A stretch of 64,000 nucleotides of DNA, from contig NC_083348.1 in NCBI RefSeq assembly GCF_019175385.1, positions 1,193,001 to 1,257,000 on the forward strand, read 5' to 3'. Origin of the DNA: Lycium barbarum (Eukaryota; Streptophyta; Magnoliopsida; Solanales; Solanaceae). The notes under the pieces were generated by a model. That model saw only the letters and a program-made list of their open reading frames with translations. It made no database searches and was not told the DNA's origin. The translations under genes and the position numbers were made by a program. Shown in pieces: positions 1-10,868 of the stretch (position 1 is the stretch's first letter; each line of letters starts with the position of its first letter).

Positions 1-285
1 AGATTATCCTAAGTAGTGGCACTGCTAATGTTACTAAAGTAATGATTCGATGGCTAATAAAAAGTTCCTAAAAATATTTTAAATTTTGGTCAGTGAAGAG
101 TATGAATAAACCTCAATGCAGCAGGTACCCAATTTAAGATTCTCAACATGGGCAACACTATGAAGAAGTTCCTTCAAATAGCTAAATTCCTTCTCCAAGT
201 TGTGTTCTAAATCTAAATGAAGCATTGCAATAACAAGTGATGCCACATTGCGTATCTCACTGCACAATCCCAAAAGTTGCAAAAT

Positions 286-344
<59 letters not shown>

Positions 345-545
345 CGGGCTATTATTTCGAGCCAAAGGTTATGATTCTTATCGTAATAGTCTCGTCGATC
401 AATTTAGCTTCACAGAGCTGATTTCCAAACGATGTATGCCCGAAACATTATCGAGTTCCAAGCACTCCAAATTAGGGCAACCAGATAATACCTTCTCCAA
501 AGAAACATCCATCGTGCAGACAATTGGCTGGTTCGTCCGGAAACT
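1..545 (-). pseudogene. F-box/LRR paralogue fragment (LRR part only)
   Basis: On the minus strand this reads as the leucine-rich middle of an F-box/LRR protein. It has a SGCPNLECLEL repeat (about 500-440) and then a SYLKELLHSVAHVENLKL segment (about 190-130). Both match the better copy at 33300-33660, which has SGCPNLECLKL and SYMKELLHSVAHVENLEL. The likely splice donor (AG followed by GTTTATTC near 110) is at the same place in both copies. There is no F-box here. The fragment joins directly to an FBD-domain exon at about 545, an order not expected in one intact gene, so this looks like a second tandem copy fused by deletion. A TA microsatellite interrupts it. Confidence 0.6.
290..338. repeat. 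(TA)n microsatellite
   Basis: About 24 TA units in a row. They sit inside the F-box/LRR fragment, where the paralogue at 33500 has ordinary coding-like sequence. Confidence 0.95.
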
Positions 546-546
546 T

Positions 547-900
547 TCAGATCCTCCATTCAGAGGGGAGATAAGAAAAGACAATTGAAGCGTGCGGAGA
601 AGATCTCAGAAAGCTCAGGAGCTCCTGTTCCATTTTAACATCATGACGAGACACGTCACTCTTCTTGCATCTAGCAGCAATGATGAACTTTTCTAGCACT
701 GTTGCGTTCTCAAGCAAATAATTTATTAACGGCAGTACAGGCTTATTTTCACTTAATGGTCCAGCCATGTTAATGAACTTGACAGTCTTCAGATGTATCA
801 ATGAGAAGCACTGTTCATCCTTACTGTTGTACTTCGGCAGTGAGCCCTGCAACAAAGAATCCGCTAACTTTATTCTCCTTAGATGGAAGTAGAAAGCCAA
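547..900 (-). pseudogene. FBD-domain exon of the broken F-box gene
   Basis: An open stretch of 117 codons whose middle matches the FBD domain found at the C-terminus of plant F-box/LRR proteins. It has a SLIHLKTVKF core, then LPLINYLLENATVLEKFII, then an ELLSFLRSSPHASIVF end. In this family such an exon follows the LRR exons. The nearest upstream exon on this strand is at 31255-31444, about 30 kb away, and the retrotransposon stack lies between them. Together with 33330-34201 these three pieces give the usual F-box, LRR, FBD order. The start of the exon is not fixed; an acceptor site probably lies just above 900. The frame is open here, but the gene as a whole is broken. Confidence 0.65.
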
Positions 901-1394
901 GGAGTTGATTGTGGATAGAATAAAATAAAAAGATGATGACTTTTGAACATGTCAAGTTCTTAACAAATGTTACAAAGTAGTACGTGCAAACAACAAAAAA
1001 ATGTTTCAGAGCTTCATTGAAGCTAGTCCTTATCTACTCATGAAGGTGAGTACTATTCCTTGTTGAACATCTTTTCCTACAAGTACAAAAATATTCACTG
1101 TAGAACTGGCTTATTCATAGTAACAACATGAAATTTCTGAGACTGCAACTCTTGAAGAAAATAAATGAGACAACAAAAAAGTTCCTCTAAGCATCTTACA
1201 CAAAAATAGAATAATAATCCCGCTGCTGCAGCTATTTAGCAAAGAGAAACCATTAAATTCCCAGACTAAAGCAGATTCTGAAATCCATGCAGAGCAGCAT
1301 TCAGATGAAATTTTCATAATTTGAACTATGTAATTTCTGTGAACAAATTGAGAAATACTCACCAGGATAGACGAGCACTTCTGTGCAAATCTGA
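901..1394. other. Intron remnant, nothing recognised
   Basis: AT-rich DNA between the FBD exon and an RNase H relic. The small open frames show no family resemblance. It is most simply part of the last intron of the broken F-box gene. Confidence 0.4.
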
Positions 1395-1790
1395 TTTAGG
1401 ATGGGTAAAACTAAACACGGATGGCAGTTGTGTGGAATAGTGAGGAACTCTTCTGGTGATATTGTTAAGGACACTAGGCCATGTAACAAACAATACGACT
1501 GAAGCATTACACTTTCTTATGGGCTTAAATGGTGTCTTGAACATGGTATTAGAAAGATTTTAGGTGGAAGGTAATTCTTCACTTATTGCGAATGCTGTCA
1601 AGGGAGTTGCAAAACCGTCTGGCCATTATGAAGCTATTGTTGAAGAAGTCAAGGTGATAACACTATTATTGAGAAACCAATGGAGTGGCTGATTCTTTAG
1701 CTGGATATAGTACCAGTTCGATGCAACGAAGAATTTCAGCTTTAACTTGCCACCAAGAGAAGCTAGAGGGTTGGCAAGGGACAGCTCGCT
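1395..1790 (+). pseudogene. RNase H-domain relic, LINE-type (RVT_3-like)
   Basis: Read across frames, the plus strand has WVKLNTDGS near 1398, then GIVRNSSGDIV near 1436, then EALHFLMGLKWCLEHGIRKIL near 1500-1560, then a NSSLIANAVKG segment near 1575-1605. This is the order seen in the RNase H domains at the C-terminus of plant L1-like LINEs, with the first catalytic Asp in the TDGS motif. Several frameshifts and stops break it. It may belong to the same LINE type as the fragment at 31640-33073, but it is separated from it by element A, so a common origin is not shown. It lies in the last intron of the F-box gene, on the opposite strand. Confidence 0.6.
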
Positions 1791-1914
1791 TCCTTCAAAA
1801 GTCGGAAGAATGCCCAAAGCTTTCCTCCAATAATGCAACAGTCTGAGCTTCCTGGTTTGATTTTTTTTTTCTTTGACCTCAAATGTTACTTGAGAATAAT
1901 CCTCACTTTTCTTT

Positions 1915-3247
1915 TTCATTTGGCACAAATATCATGTTTTGTGTCATATTACAACTTCTTCTTATGACTGTTATCGCTTAATTCATGACGAAACCGTCGT
2001 ATTTGAACTTATGTCGTTACATTTCATATGTATAGGTACGATGACGACAAACGATGGAAAATGTGCTCGAAATGATTGGAATTCGTAGCATATGTCGATT
2101 GGCTGAGGTGACGAGTCGATGACCGCAAAGGACGAACTAAAAGGAGAGTTAATCGACTGCAGATCCTCGCCTTCCTTCCGCATCGCGGAAGGATTGCGAG
2201 AAGCTCCAGAAAGTCAGGCGATCGATCCGCATCGCGTGAAGAAGGCGTGAAGCTGCAGACCATTGCACGATCCTTCCGCGATGCGGAAGGAAAGCGGGAC
2301 TCTGCCGACGTTTTCCCGATTAGACTAGGATTTGGATTCCTTATTTATTATTTTTACCCTAGCCTATATATACACGTTTTTATAGCTGAGAACGGTATTC
2401 TGGGATTATTCAAGGATTTGTAAGCCACCGTTCTCCTTTTTATCTCTCTAGGTTATTTTGTTTTTCATCTTTTTCAACCCTAGTTTATTCATGGCTTCTT
2501 TTGTCTATGATCGAATCATGAGTAGCTAAATCTCCTAGTTCTAGGGTTGTGCCGAAAGACTTGAAAGTTGATTGGATGACGATTATTATCTATTGATTTT
2601 CCATATTGTGGGTTGCTTATTTATTCTTGGTTTTAATTGTTTGATTATCTGGCCAATAGTTAGACACTATCTGTGGTGCGTGGATTGAACTTGAGAAAGG
2701 GAATTCACGTACGTAATAAGAATAAATAGAGTTTGTTCGATTTAATCGTTTCGCTACTGAGGATAGAGATATACCCTTTAGCCCTACTTAGTTGAATACG
2801 GTAAAATAAAGGCGTTCTTGTTACATCTAATGACCATAGAGATATAGGCATTAAAGTAACATCTACAGGCTTGTGAGTAGTTCGAGAGAATATCATAAAG
2901 CATAATTAACCCGTCAACTAGTAACCCAGGAAATAAAATAGGTGGAATTGTCTGAAGATCATCTGGATTGTCGAACGCCATAACTCTAGATCTTTCTCTC
3001 ATCTGAAATTTCTTACAATCTTTTTCGACGTAGTCCCAGTCATAAAAACACCCATCACAAATTGTTTACTTTTCAATTTTAGTTTAGTACCACAAACAAT
3101 CTTGATTTTCACTTTCTTGAATAGTTTCATTCGAATTTGAATTAGTTTAACAGTAGAATCTAAGTCTCTGTGGGATCGATATCTGGACTTAACAGTCTAT
3201 ATTACTTGTACGACCACGTATACTTGCGTGTGCGTTTGGGAGCAACA
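1915..3247 (+). repeat. Element A 5' LTR
   Basis: It matches 12771-12802 plus 29655-30956 base for base apart from about 14 differences. It ends GAGCAACA six bases before the primer site. The first bases are mutated: the 3' copy starts TGATATTTGGC, but here the run is TTCATTTGGC, so the canonical TG is lost. Confidence 0.9.
2174..2374 (+). promoter_or_regulatory. Palindrome pair and TATA box of the element A LTR
   Basis: Two perfect 19 bp hairpins, CCTTCCGC-N3-GCGGAAGG, lie at 2174-2192 and 2272-2290. Their loops are ATC and GAT. A TATATATA box follows at about 2364-2371. This is the layout expected for U3. The same pair is present in the 3' LTR near 29885 and 29983. Confidence 0.65.
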
Positions 3248-3253
3248 AGTTTT

Positions 3254-3271
3254 TGGCGCCGTTGCCGGGGA
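3254..3271 (+). other. Primer binding site, tRNA-Asp type (element A)
   Basis: TGGCGCCGTTGCCGGGGA is complementary to the 3' end of plant tRNA-Asp(GUC) as I recall that sequence. It lies 6 bases after the LTR. Confidence 0.85.
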
Positions 3272-3374
3272 CTTAGAAAAATTTACTATTTTTCTAATTT
3301 GAGTTTGTTTTTTGTATTCAAGTCTTTACTTTTCTTCGTTGTTCTACTTGTGATTCTTCAGGCTTCTCTGGTTT

Positions 3375-4935
3375 ATGCCAAGCACTAGAAGTTCAGGACA
3401 ACCGTTAGTTGATCTTGATCAAGAAATCGAGAGAACCTTCCGACGACAGAGACAAATGGCTAACGAAGCATCAAGACTTGCTCTTGAACAAGAAGAAAGG
3501 GATAGAGCAAGAAACGCAGATGAACAAGGAGAGAGAGCAGCTGCGAGGGCACAAGAACAACGAATTCTGTTATCCAGTTATGCTAGGCCATGTCTGGCGA
3601 CCATTGCTAAGGCTATTGTTAGGCCTGACATTACTGGAAATTTCGAGGTAAAAGAAGGAACAGTGCGGCTGGTGCAACATACGTGCCAGTATATGGGTAA
3701 ATGTAGTGAAGACCTGCATAAGCACTTCATGCAGTTCGTGGAGTTGAGCGAGAATTTCAATATAGAGATGGTCCCGATGATTATGTGAAGCTGTCCTTAT
3801 TTCCGTTCTCACTTATTGGCGAAGCGAGGGAATGGTTGACGAATCTACCTGCAGGTTCTATCACTTCTTGGAAAATATTATCAAATAAGTTTATCGACAG
3901 GTGCTTCTCACCCAAGAAGACAAAGGAGCTGCGGGGAAGAATTGCTAACTTCACTCAGAGAGATTCCGAATCTCTGCCACACGCTTGGGAAAGGTATAAG
4001 GGCTATCTGCGAGATTGCCCCCATCACATGCAGCCAAAGGAGATCACTGGCAACTATTTCGTAGAGGGTCTTAACCATGAATCAAGGGCCCTGCTGAATG
4101 CTTCAGCTCAAGGTCAGATATTAAACAAAACATATGAAGAGATGGAAGATCTCCTTGAGATGATGTCTGAGGGTCATCATGAGTATAACGAGACTAGCCG
4201 GGCATTACCACAAAAGGCTGCTGGAGTTCTTAAAGTTGATAATGTTGCAGCCATTTGGGCTGATATAGGTACTCTTACTAATGTGATGTTGAGGGTGTTT
4301 CCTCAAGCTCAGCAGATTCAACCAGTTCAGCACATTCAGCAGGCAGCATGTGTAGGTTGCGGTGAACCTCATGATTATAACAATTGTCCATTGAATCCAG
4401 AGTCTGTCTATTTTGTGGGGCAGCAGAATCGCGGTATGGGTAATCGGGGAAACTATTATGGGAATAATTACAACACTCCATTTGGGAAGCAGGATTTTCA
4501 CAAGCCGAACAATTATCAGCAACCTCAAGCTCAACCAGCCAACAATTTAAAGGAAATGATGAAGCAGCTCATAGCTCAAAATCAGGCGATGCAGCAGCAA
4601 AATCAGAAAATTCAGAGTGAGATGCAGAAGTCTATTCACGAGCTTGAGCGTCAGATGGGGCAGATGGCTCTTATGCAGAATGTCAGACCTCCGGGTGCTC
4701 TTCCAAGTGATACTGAAAAGAATCCAAAAGAATGCAAAGCAGTCACCTTGAGGAATGGTAGAGAGCTAGAGGAAGTGCCACCGAAAAAGAAGAACATAGC
4801 AGAGGCAGAACTTACCCTTGCTAAGCGAGCTGAACCAAAGCAAACAGTCGCAGAGCAACATGTAGAGGAAGTGGTGCGACCAACCCCCTCCCTTTCCACA
4901 GCGACTTTAGAAACAGAAGGCAGATTCGGCTTGCA
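3375..4935 (+). pseudogene. Element A gag (frameshifted)
   Basis: Encodes the capsid/nucleocapsid polyprotein of an Athila element. The 5' part (3375-3788) has a charged, Arg/Glu-rich N-terminus. After a frameshift near 3770 the frame moves to 3785-4948, with a gag core reading SLIGEAREWLTNLPAGSI and then a Gln-rich tract (about 4540-4640). A zinc knuckle with Cys-X2-Cys-X3-His-X4-Cys spacing starts near 4349 (CVGCGEPHDYNNC). A second shift near 4930 leads into the pol frame at HINIPLVELLQ, so gag and pol were one polyprotein. The knuckle spacing is one residue shorter than the classic retroviral CCHC box and recurs in element B. With two frameshifts this copy cannot make a full Gag. Confidence 0.85.
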
Positions 4936-4979
4936 AGAAATTTCTTGAACTCTTAAAACAGGTACACATCAACATACCT

Positions 4980-7900
4980 TTGGTGGAGCTTCTGCAAGAA
5001 GTCCCAAAATATGCAAAATATATTAAAGATGTGGTCGCGAACAAACGGCGTTGGACAGAGTTTGAGACAGTTGCACTTACTGAGGAGTGCAGTTCTAGAG
5101 TGAGGAGTAACATCCCGCCAAAGTTGAAAGATCCGGGCAGCTTCACAATTTCGATTACGATTGGCAACATTGAGGTTGGGTTTGCATTGTGTGATTTTGG
5201 TGCTACTATTAATCTGATGCCCACCTCTGTGTTCCGGACGTTGGGTTTGGGAGAGCCTAGGCCAACCACTATTACTTTGCAGTTGGCTGATTGCTCTCTT
5301 GCTTATCCTGATGGTATTATTGAGGACGTTCTTGTGAAGGTAGGCCCATTTATTCTGCCAGTTGATTTTGTGATACTTGATTATGAGGCAGATAAGAGTG
5401 TCCCTCTCATCATGGGGAGAGGCTTCTTGGCTACTGTTGATGCTGTGATCCGAGTGAGAGATGGAAAGATGTCCATGACAGTTAATGGACAAGAGGCGAC
5501 TTTTGATGTGTTTAAAGCCACCAGACTTCCAGCCCATTATGAGGAGTTGAAGATGATTTCTGTGGTGGAACCCGAGCTCACAAATGCCGAATTGGATCAC
5601 TTTCTAGCCTCGCGAGACCCGTTGGAGACAGCTTTGGTGTATGGGGAAGATCTGATGATTGATGCAGAAGTGGAGGAGTGTCTTAGCATTCTTGACACTT
5701 CATGTGCTTATCTACGAGCACATACACCGTTTGAGGAGCTAGACAGACCAGAGTCATGGAAGAAGCCGAAACCGTCTGTTGAAGAGGCTCCCGTTCTTGA
5801 GTTGAAACCATTGCCTCCTCACCTTCGCTATGATTTCTTGGGTAGTGGAGACACATTGCCCGTAATCCTCTCTGCTTATTTGACTGATGTGCAGGTGGAA
5901 CGTGTATTGCGAGTGCTAAGAGATCGAATCCGAGCCCTCGGGTGGTCGATAGCTGATATTCGGGGTATTAGTAGCTCGTTTTGCATGCACAACATTTTAT
6001 TGGAGGAAGGCAGCAAACCCAGTATTGAGTGTCAGAGGCGACTGAACCCGATAATGAAGGAGGTGGTAAAGAAAGAGGTAATCAAGTGGCTTGACAGCTG
6101 CATTATTTATCCTATCTCGGACAGCTATTGGGTGAGTCCTGTACAATGTGTCCCGAAGAAAGGGGGCATAATTGTGGTGGAAAACGAGAAGAACGAATTG
6201 GTGCCTCAACGAACTGTCACGGGCTGGAGGATATGCATCGACTATCGCAAGTTGAACAACACCACCAGAAAAGATCATTTCCCTTTACCCTTCATGGATC
6301 AGATGCTCGACAGATTGGCTGGGCATGATTATTATTTCTTTTTGGATGGTTATTCGGGTTACAACCAGATCATGATCGCACCCGAGGATCAAGAAAAGAC
6401 CACATTCACATGTCCATATGGCACGTTTGCATTCCAGAGGATGCCTTTCGGTTTGTGCAATGCTCCAGGTACCTTCCAGCGATGCATGATGGCTATCTTC
6501 ACCGATATGGTGGAAAATTATGTAGAGGTATTTATGGATGACTTCTCTGTCTTTGGAGATTCTTTTGATGACTGTTTGAACCATCTGGATGTCGTGTTAG
6601 CTCGCTGTGAAGAAACAAACTTGGTACTCAACTGGGAAAAATGCCATTTCATGGTTCGAGAGGGAATTGTTCTTGGGCACAAGATATCGGGCAAAGGAAT
6701 AGAGGTCGACAAGGCGAAGATTGAAGCAATTGAAAGATTTCCACCACCCGTTTCAGTTCGGGGAGTGCACAGTTTTCTTGGGCATGCTGGCTTCTACCGA
6801 CGGTTCATCAAAGACTTCTCTAAAGTTGCTAATCCACTGTGCAAGCTTTTAGAGAAAGATGTGAAGTTTGTGTTCAATGAAGCCTGTCTGACAGCTTTTG
6901 AGGAGCTGAAACGAAGGTTGGTGTCTGCTCCTATTATCGTTGCACCCGATTGGTCTCTACCATTTATTCTAATGTGTGATGCAAGTGATTTTGCTGTGGG
7001 CGCTGTCCTGGGTCAGAAAAGGGACAAGATCTTTCACCCTATTTATTATGCCAGCAAGACACTTGATGCAGCCCAGATAAACTATACTGTCACAGAGAAG
7101 GAGTTATTGGCGGTTGTCTACGCCTTTGACAAATTCCGATCATATCTGGTGGGCACGAAGGCGATTGTCTACACTGATCACACGGCAGTTCATTACTTGT
7201 TTGCAAAGAAGGATGCAAAGCCAAGGCTTATTCGTTGGGAGCTGCTGCTTCAAGAGTTTGACATCGAGATTCTTGATCGAAAGGGCACAGAAAATCAGGT
7301 GGCAGATCACTTATCGAGGTTAGAAGATCGGGAACATGTGGATGAAGCAGTGGGGATTAATGAGACTTTTCCGAACGAACAACTTTTTGCTCTTAAATCA
7401 GCTGAGGTGCCATGGTATGCAGACATGGTGAACTTTATAGTGAGTGAGATTTACCCTCCTAGCGCTAATCACGAGAAGAAGAAGCGGATTCTCCATGACA
7501 GTCATTTCTATGTGTGGGATGAGCCCTATCTTTACCGGGTTGGCACAGATCAGCTAATCAGAAGATGTGTTACAGAGGAAGAGGTCCTAGTGATTCTCGA
7601 GAAGTGTCATTCATCACCCTATGGAGGACATCATGCTGGGCACAGAACATCTGCCAAGGTACTTCAGTCCGGATTCTACTGGCCAACTTTGTTCAAAGAT
7701 GCTCATGAATTTGTGCGAGCATGTGATAGCTGCCAGAGAACAGGAAATATTTCCAAGCGTCATGAAATGCCTTTGAAGGGCATCTTGGAAATCTAGTTGT
7801 TTGATGTGTAGGGTATTGACTTCATGGGCCCCTTCATACCATCCAAGGGAAATAAATACATATTGGTGGCTGTAGACTATGTTTCGAAGTGGGTGGAGAC

Positions 7901-8694
7901 CATTGCACTTCCCACCAATGATGCTAGTGTGGTGGCACGATTTCTGAAAAAGAACATTTTTACGAGGTTTGGGACCCCGCGGGCCATCATCAGTGATCAA
8001 GGTACGCACTTCTGCAATCGGATCTTTGATAAATTGCTGCTCAAGTATGGGGTGAAACATAAGATAGCGACTGCTTATCACCCTCAGACGAGTGGTTAAG
8101 TGGAGGTATCGAACAGGGAAATCAATAGGATTTTGGAGAAGACTGTGAGCGTAAGTAGAAAAGATTGGTCATTAAAGCTTGATGACGCTTTGTGGGCATA
8201 CAGAACAGCTTACAAAACTCCGATTGGTACATCCCCCTATAAGCTCGTTTTGGTAAGGCATGTCATCTACCAGTCGAGCTTGAGCATAGAGCATATTGGG
8301 CGATCAAGAAGCTGAATCTCGACATGGTTTAAGCTGGAGAGAAGAGACTATTGCAGCTGCACGAGTTGGAGGAATTTCGCTATCATGCTTATGAAAACGC
8401 GAAAATGTATAAGGAGTGCACCAAAAGAATTCATGACAGGCGCATCCAATCTCGTGACTTTGAGCCTGGGTAGTTAGTATTGCTGTATAACTCCAGGCTG
8501 AAGATTTTCGGTGGAAAGCTGAAGAGCAAATGGTCCGGACCATTCGAAGTAGTTCGCGTGACTGCACATGGTGCAGTTGAGCTTAAAAGACCTAACTCAG
8601 ATGAGACATTCTTAGTTAACGGGCAGAGAGTGAAGTACTACTACGGGGAGGCCACTGACCGTGCCAGGACCACCATCGATCTAGAAGAGGCTTG
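4980..8694 (+). pseudogene. Element A pol: protease, RT, RNase H, integrase (broken)
   Basis: The first 938 codons (to 7796) are open. The protease active site reads CDFGATINLMP near codon 72, where Athila proteins normally have a DLGAS-like motif. RT has YRKLNN, the PFGLCNAPGTFQRCM block and FMDD (about codons 518-521). RNase H has MCDASDFAVGAVLG and TDHTAVHYL. The zinc-binding region of integrase ends with CDSCQRTG. From 7796 on, the integrase core continues across stops at 7794, 7809, 8098, 8330 and 8471 and a frameshift near 8250. It shows GIDFMGPF and ISDQGTHF, which carry two of the catalytic acidic residues, and ends with a basic C-terminus to 8694. Every stop can be explained by one C-to-T or G-to-A change. 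Reverse transcriptase may have been made until recently; integrase cannot be. Confidence 0.9.
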
Positions 8695-8702
8695 AGAAGA
8701 GC

Positions 8703-8825
8703 CTGCGTCATGCCGCGACGTTAAATCAGGCGCTTCTCGGGAGGCAACCCGTGTGTAAAAATTAAAAAAAAAAAGTGTCGTGCCACGACCTTAACTAAGG
8801 CGCTTGTTGGGAGGCAACCCAACCT
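8703..8825 (+). repeat. Duplicated Athila motif after pol (GCGCTTNNTGGGAGGCAACCC)
   Basis: Two copies of a block of about 60 bp, each with CCGCGACGTTAA or CCACGACCTTAA, then GGCGCTT, then GGGAGGCAACCC. They are separated by a poly-A run at 8764. The block begins 8 bp after the pol stop. A third copy lies after the ORF of element B at 15823-15866. The role is unknown; I recall similar sequence after pol in other Athila elements. Confidence 0.75.
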
Positions 8826-8915
8826 TTTGTAGGATATAAGTCACTTTTGTTCATGTTGCAGGAATTGGGCGAAAAACGTAGAAAACAGACAAAGTGCCCA
8901 GTGATTTGCGCTTTA

Positions 8916-9080
8916 TGCCCGCAATGCGGGCAGATCGCACATTAAAAAATCAGAAGTGCCCAGTGATTTACGCGATCCACCCGCGATGCGGACGGATCGC
9001 CTGAAGTCCTGCAAATGGCGTGATCCACCCGCGAAGCGGACGGATCGCGCGGGTCAACCCGGTTTGTATATCTCTTTTCC
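8916..9080 (+). promoter_or_regulatory. Internal palindrome cluster and TATA-like box upstream of ORF3
   Basis: A perfect hairpin TGCCCGC-N3-GCGGGCA lies at 8916-8932. Two GATCC...GGATC palindromes at 8972-9000 and about 9021-9049 have the cores CCGC-GAT-GCGG and CCGC-GAA-GCGG. The first core is identical to that of the LTR hairpin at 2272-2290. TTTGTATATCTC follows near 9062. The arrangement copies that of the LTR U3 and precedes the third ORF by about 450 bp. An internal promoter is inference. Confidence 0.5.
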
Positions 9081-9515
9081 GCATATAGGGTATGAACGAC
9101 CCCCTTTCCTCACTTTTATTATACAACACTCCCCCACTCTTCCCATTCCCTTTAATACGAAAAAAATAAATATCCACCCCCCATTCCCTCTCACACAAAC
9201 AACTTCAAGTTGTAATCCATCCCACATCAACACCATAAGGTAAGTGTTCATCTTCTCTATTTTCTCTCTCCTTGTCATTGTGTTGGTATGTGTAAAGTAG
9301 GGATATGGGTATGGGCGAATTGTGGGCGGGGATTGGTATTGCTTGTGTAATAGGTGTGAATGTGGCTAGAATGTGACTCCCATTGCATAAAGGAGGGTTC
9401 TTCAACCCCCCCCCCCCCATTGTTACTCAAAGTAAAGGGACGATTGTACGCCCACAAGGTGTTCGATAAAAGTCCTAAAACAGGTTTTTGTGAAATTGTA
9501 AAGTCTTGAGTAGCA

Positions 9516-10868
9516 ATGGAACATTTACCGAGCATAGGAACCCTTGTGAAATTCATCTCACCATCAAATTCGAATTGTGAGGGCGGATTGGAAAATGGCA
9601 AAATGGTTAACGCTAAATCCAAGGGCAAAGCTGTCGCCTCCTCCTCCCAAGGTACAAAAAGAGGGCGAGCACAAAACCCGCCCAAAGAGAAAAAGGGGCA
9701 AACATCCGGTAAAGGCAAGCATCCCGCGATTGTTATTCCTCCAGCAACCAAAAGGACAACCAACCCCCGTCTCTCGGGGGAAGGAGCAGAGTGGTATGCG
9801 GGGTTCGACACCTCGAAAGGGCACAACCATGAGCGAGCAATCAGTCGAGCCCCTTTGAAGAAGAACTTTCGGGAGGTCCACGACCGTATAGTTGCCATGG
9901 GATGGACATCTGTGTTCGAACAACCGGGGCCTGTGAACATCGATTTGGTCATCGAACTTTATGCTAGCATACCAATCCATATGCCTCGAGAGTCTGTGTT
10001 CTTTCGGCAAAATTGGGTACCATTGTCGGCATCAACATTGTGCGGGGCAATCGGAGTCCCGGATGTGCCTGTCGAGCCCTTACTAGAGTTCATCAAAAGG
10101 CCGGATTATCGGGCTATTCGGGAAACGTTGTGTGGAGCCAACTCAAAAGCTCAATGGGCACGATATTCAGGGCCTCTGCGAAATCATAGAAGCATGAGCA
10201 TGAACAACTTTAGTAGAGAGGCCCGAGTGTGGCTGCGCCTCCTAAATGCGAGAATAATGCCACTTGATCACTTCTCGGAGGTACAACGGGAGAGAGTGTG
10301 CATTGTGTACTTCCTGATGACGGGGCAGCCGGTGAACATAGGGTATTGGATGCTGCAGGAAATCCGCCGAGTGCGTGCTGGGAAGTCGAAAAGGCTAAGT
10401 TATGGAAACACTCTCACTTCCTACCTAATGCGGCTCGACAAGGAGTTAGCATACTCTACTGATAGAGTACTTGAGGCGCCCATTGATCCGCTCGATATTT
10501 CCAATGTCATGGCCCCCGCAAGTGTATCCAGACATCACTTAACCCCGGCAGAGGAAAGGTCTGCCCAGTCCACCGTACTAGCTCAGCTGTACTCGGGGAT
10601 GATGGTTGCGAGTGAGCACTTTAATATTGATCTCACAAGGGTCTTTATCGATAACCCACACACTCCACATTCTCGGGCGCTGGTGGGCGAGCTATCTCAG
10701 TTACCCGCGGATGAGGACGAGAACTCGGCTGATCGAGTAATGGCCGCATTCGAAGAGGAGGAGGAGGCAGAGTCGCTGATGCAAGGTGACGACAATGAAG
10801 AGGAAGAGGACTCCGAGCCAGATGAGGGCGCGACTGATGATGAGGACTTCCTTGATGAGGACGACTAG
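9516..10868 (+). CDS. Element A third ORF, putative plant transposon protein (PF20167-like)
   Basis: A fully open 450-codon frame downstream of pol, where many Athila elements carry an extra or 'env-like' gene. Residues 1-90 are basic and low in complexity (KSKGKAVASSSQGTKRGR). Residues 110-300 have the pattern of the 'putative plant transposon protein' family: VIELYASIP, then a VFFRQNWVPLSASTLCGAIGVP block, then WLRLLNARIMPLDHFSEVQRERV and a MTGQPVNIGYWMLQEI helix. The last 60 residues are very acidic (EEEEEAE, DDNEEEEDSEPDEG). I see no signal peptide or membrane helix, so an envelope role is not supported. It is the only long ORF in element A with no stop or shift, although pol around it has decayed. 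The function is unknown. The family match is from memory of the pattern. Confidence 0.7.
   Translation: MEHLPSIGTLVKFISPSNSNCEGGLENGKMVNAKSKGKAVASSSQGTKRGRAQNPPKEKKGQTSGKGKHPAIVIPPATKRTTNPRLSGEGAEWYAGFDTSKGHNHERAISRAPLKKNFREVHDRIVAMGWTSVFEQPGPVNIDLVIELYASIPIHMPRESVFFRQNWVPLSASTLCGAIGVPDVPVEPLLEFIKRPDYRAIRETLCGANSKAQWARYSGPLRNHRSMSMNNFSREARVWLRLLNARIMPLDHFSEVQRERVCIVYFLMTGQPVNIGYWMLQEIRRVRAGKSKRLSYGNTLTSYLMRLDKELAYSTDRVLEAPIDPLDISNVMAPASVSRHHLTPAEERSAQSTVLAQLYSGMMVASEHFNIDLTRVFIDNPHTPHSRALVGELSQLPADEDENSADRVMAAFEEEEEAESLMQGDDNEEEEDSEPDEGATDDEDFLDEDD

Noticed and set aside
3254..3271. A possible tRNA-Asp gene
   Set aside because: Only the 18 bases complementary to the tRNA 3' end are present, at the primer-site position after an LTR. 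The same holds at 14167 and 58852.
4980..8694. Possibility that the RT genes belong to integrated pararetroviruses
   Set aside because: There are LTRs, tRNA primer sites, polypurine tracts, target duplications and integrase with the right order for Ty3/gypsy. No movement or coat protein is seen.
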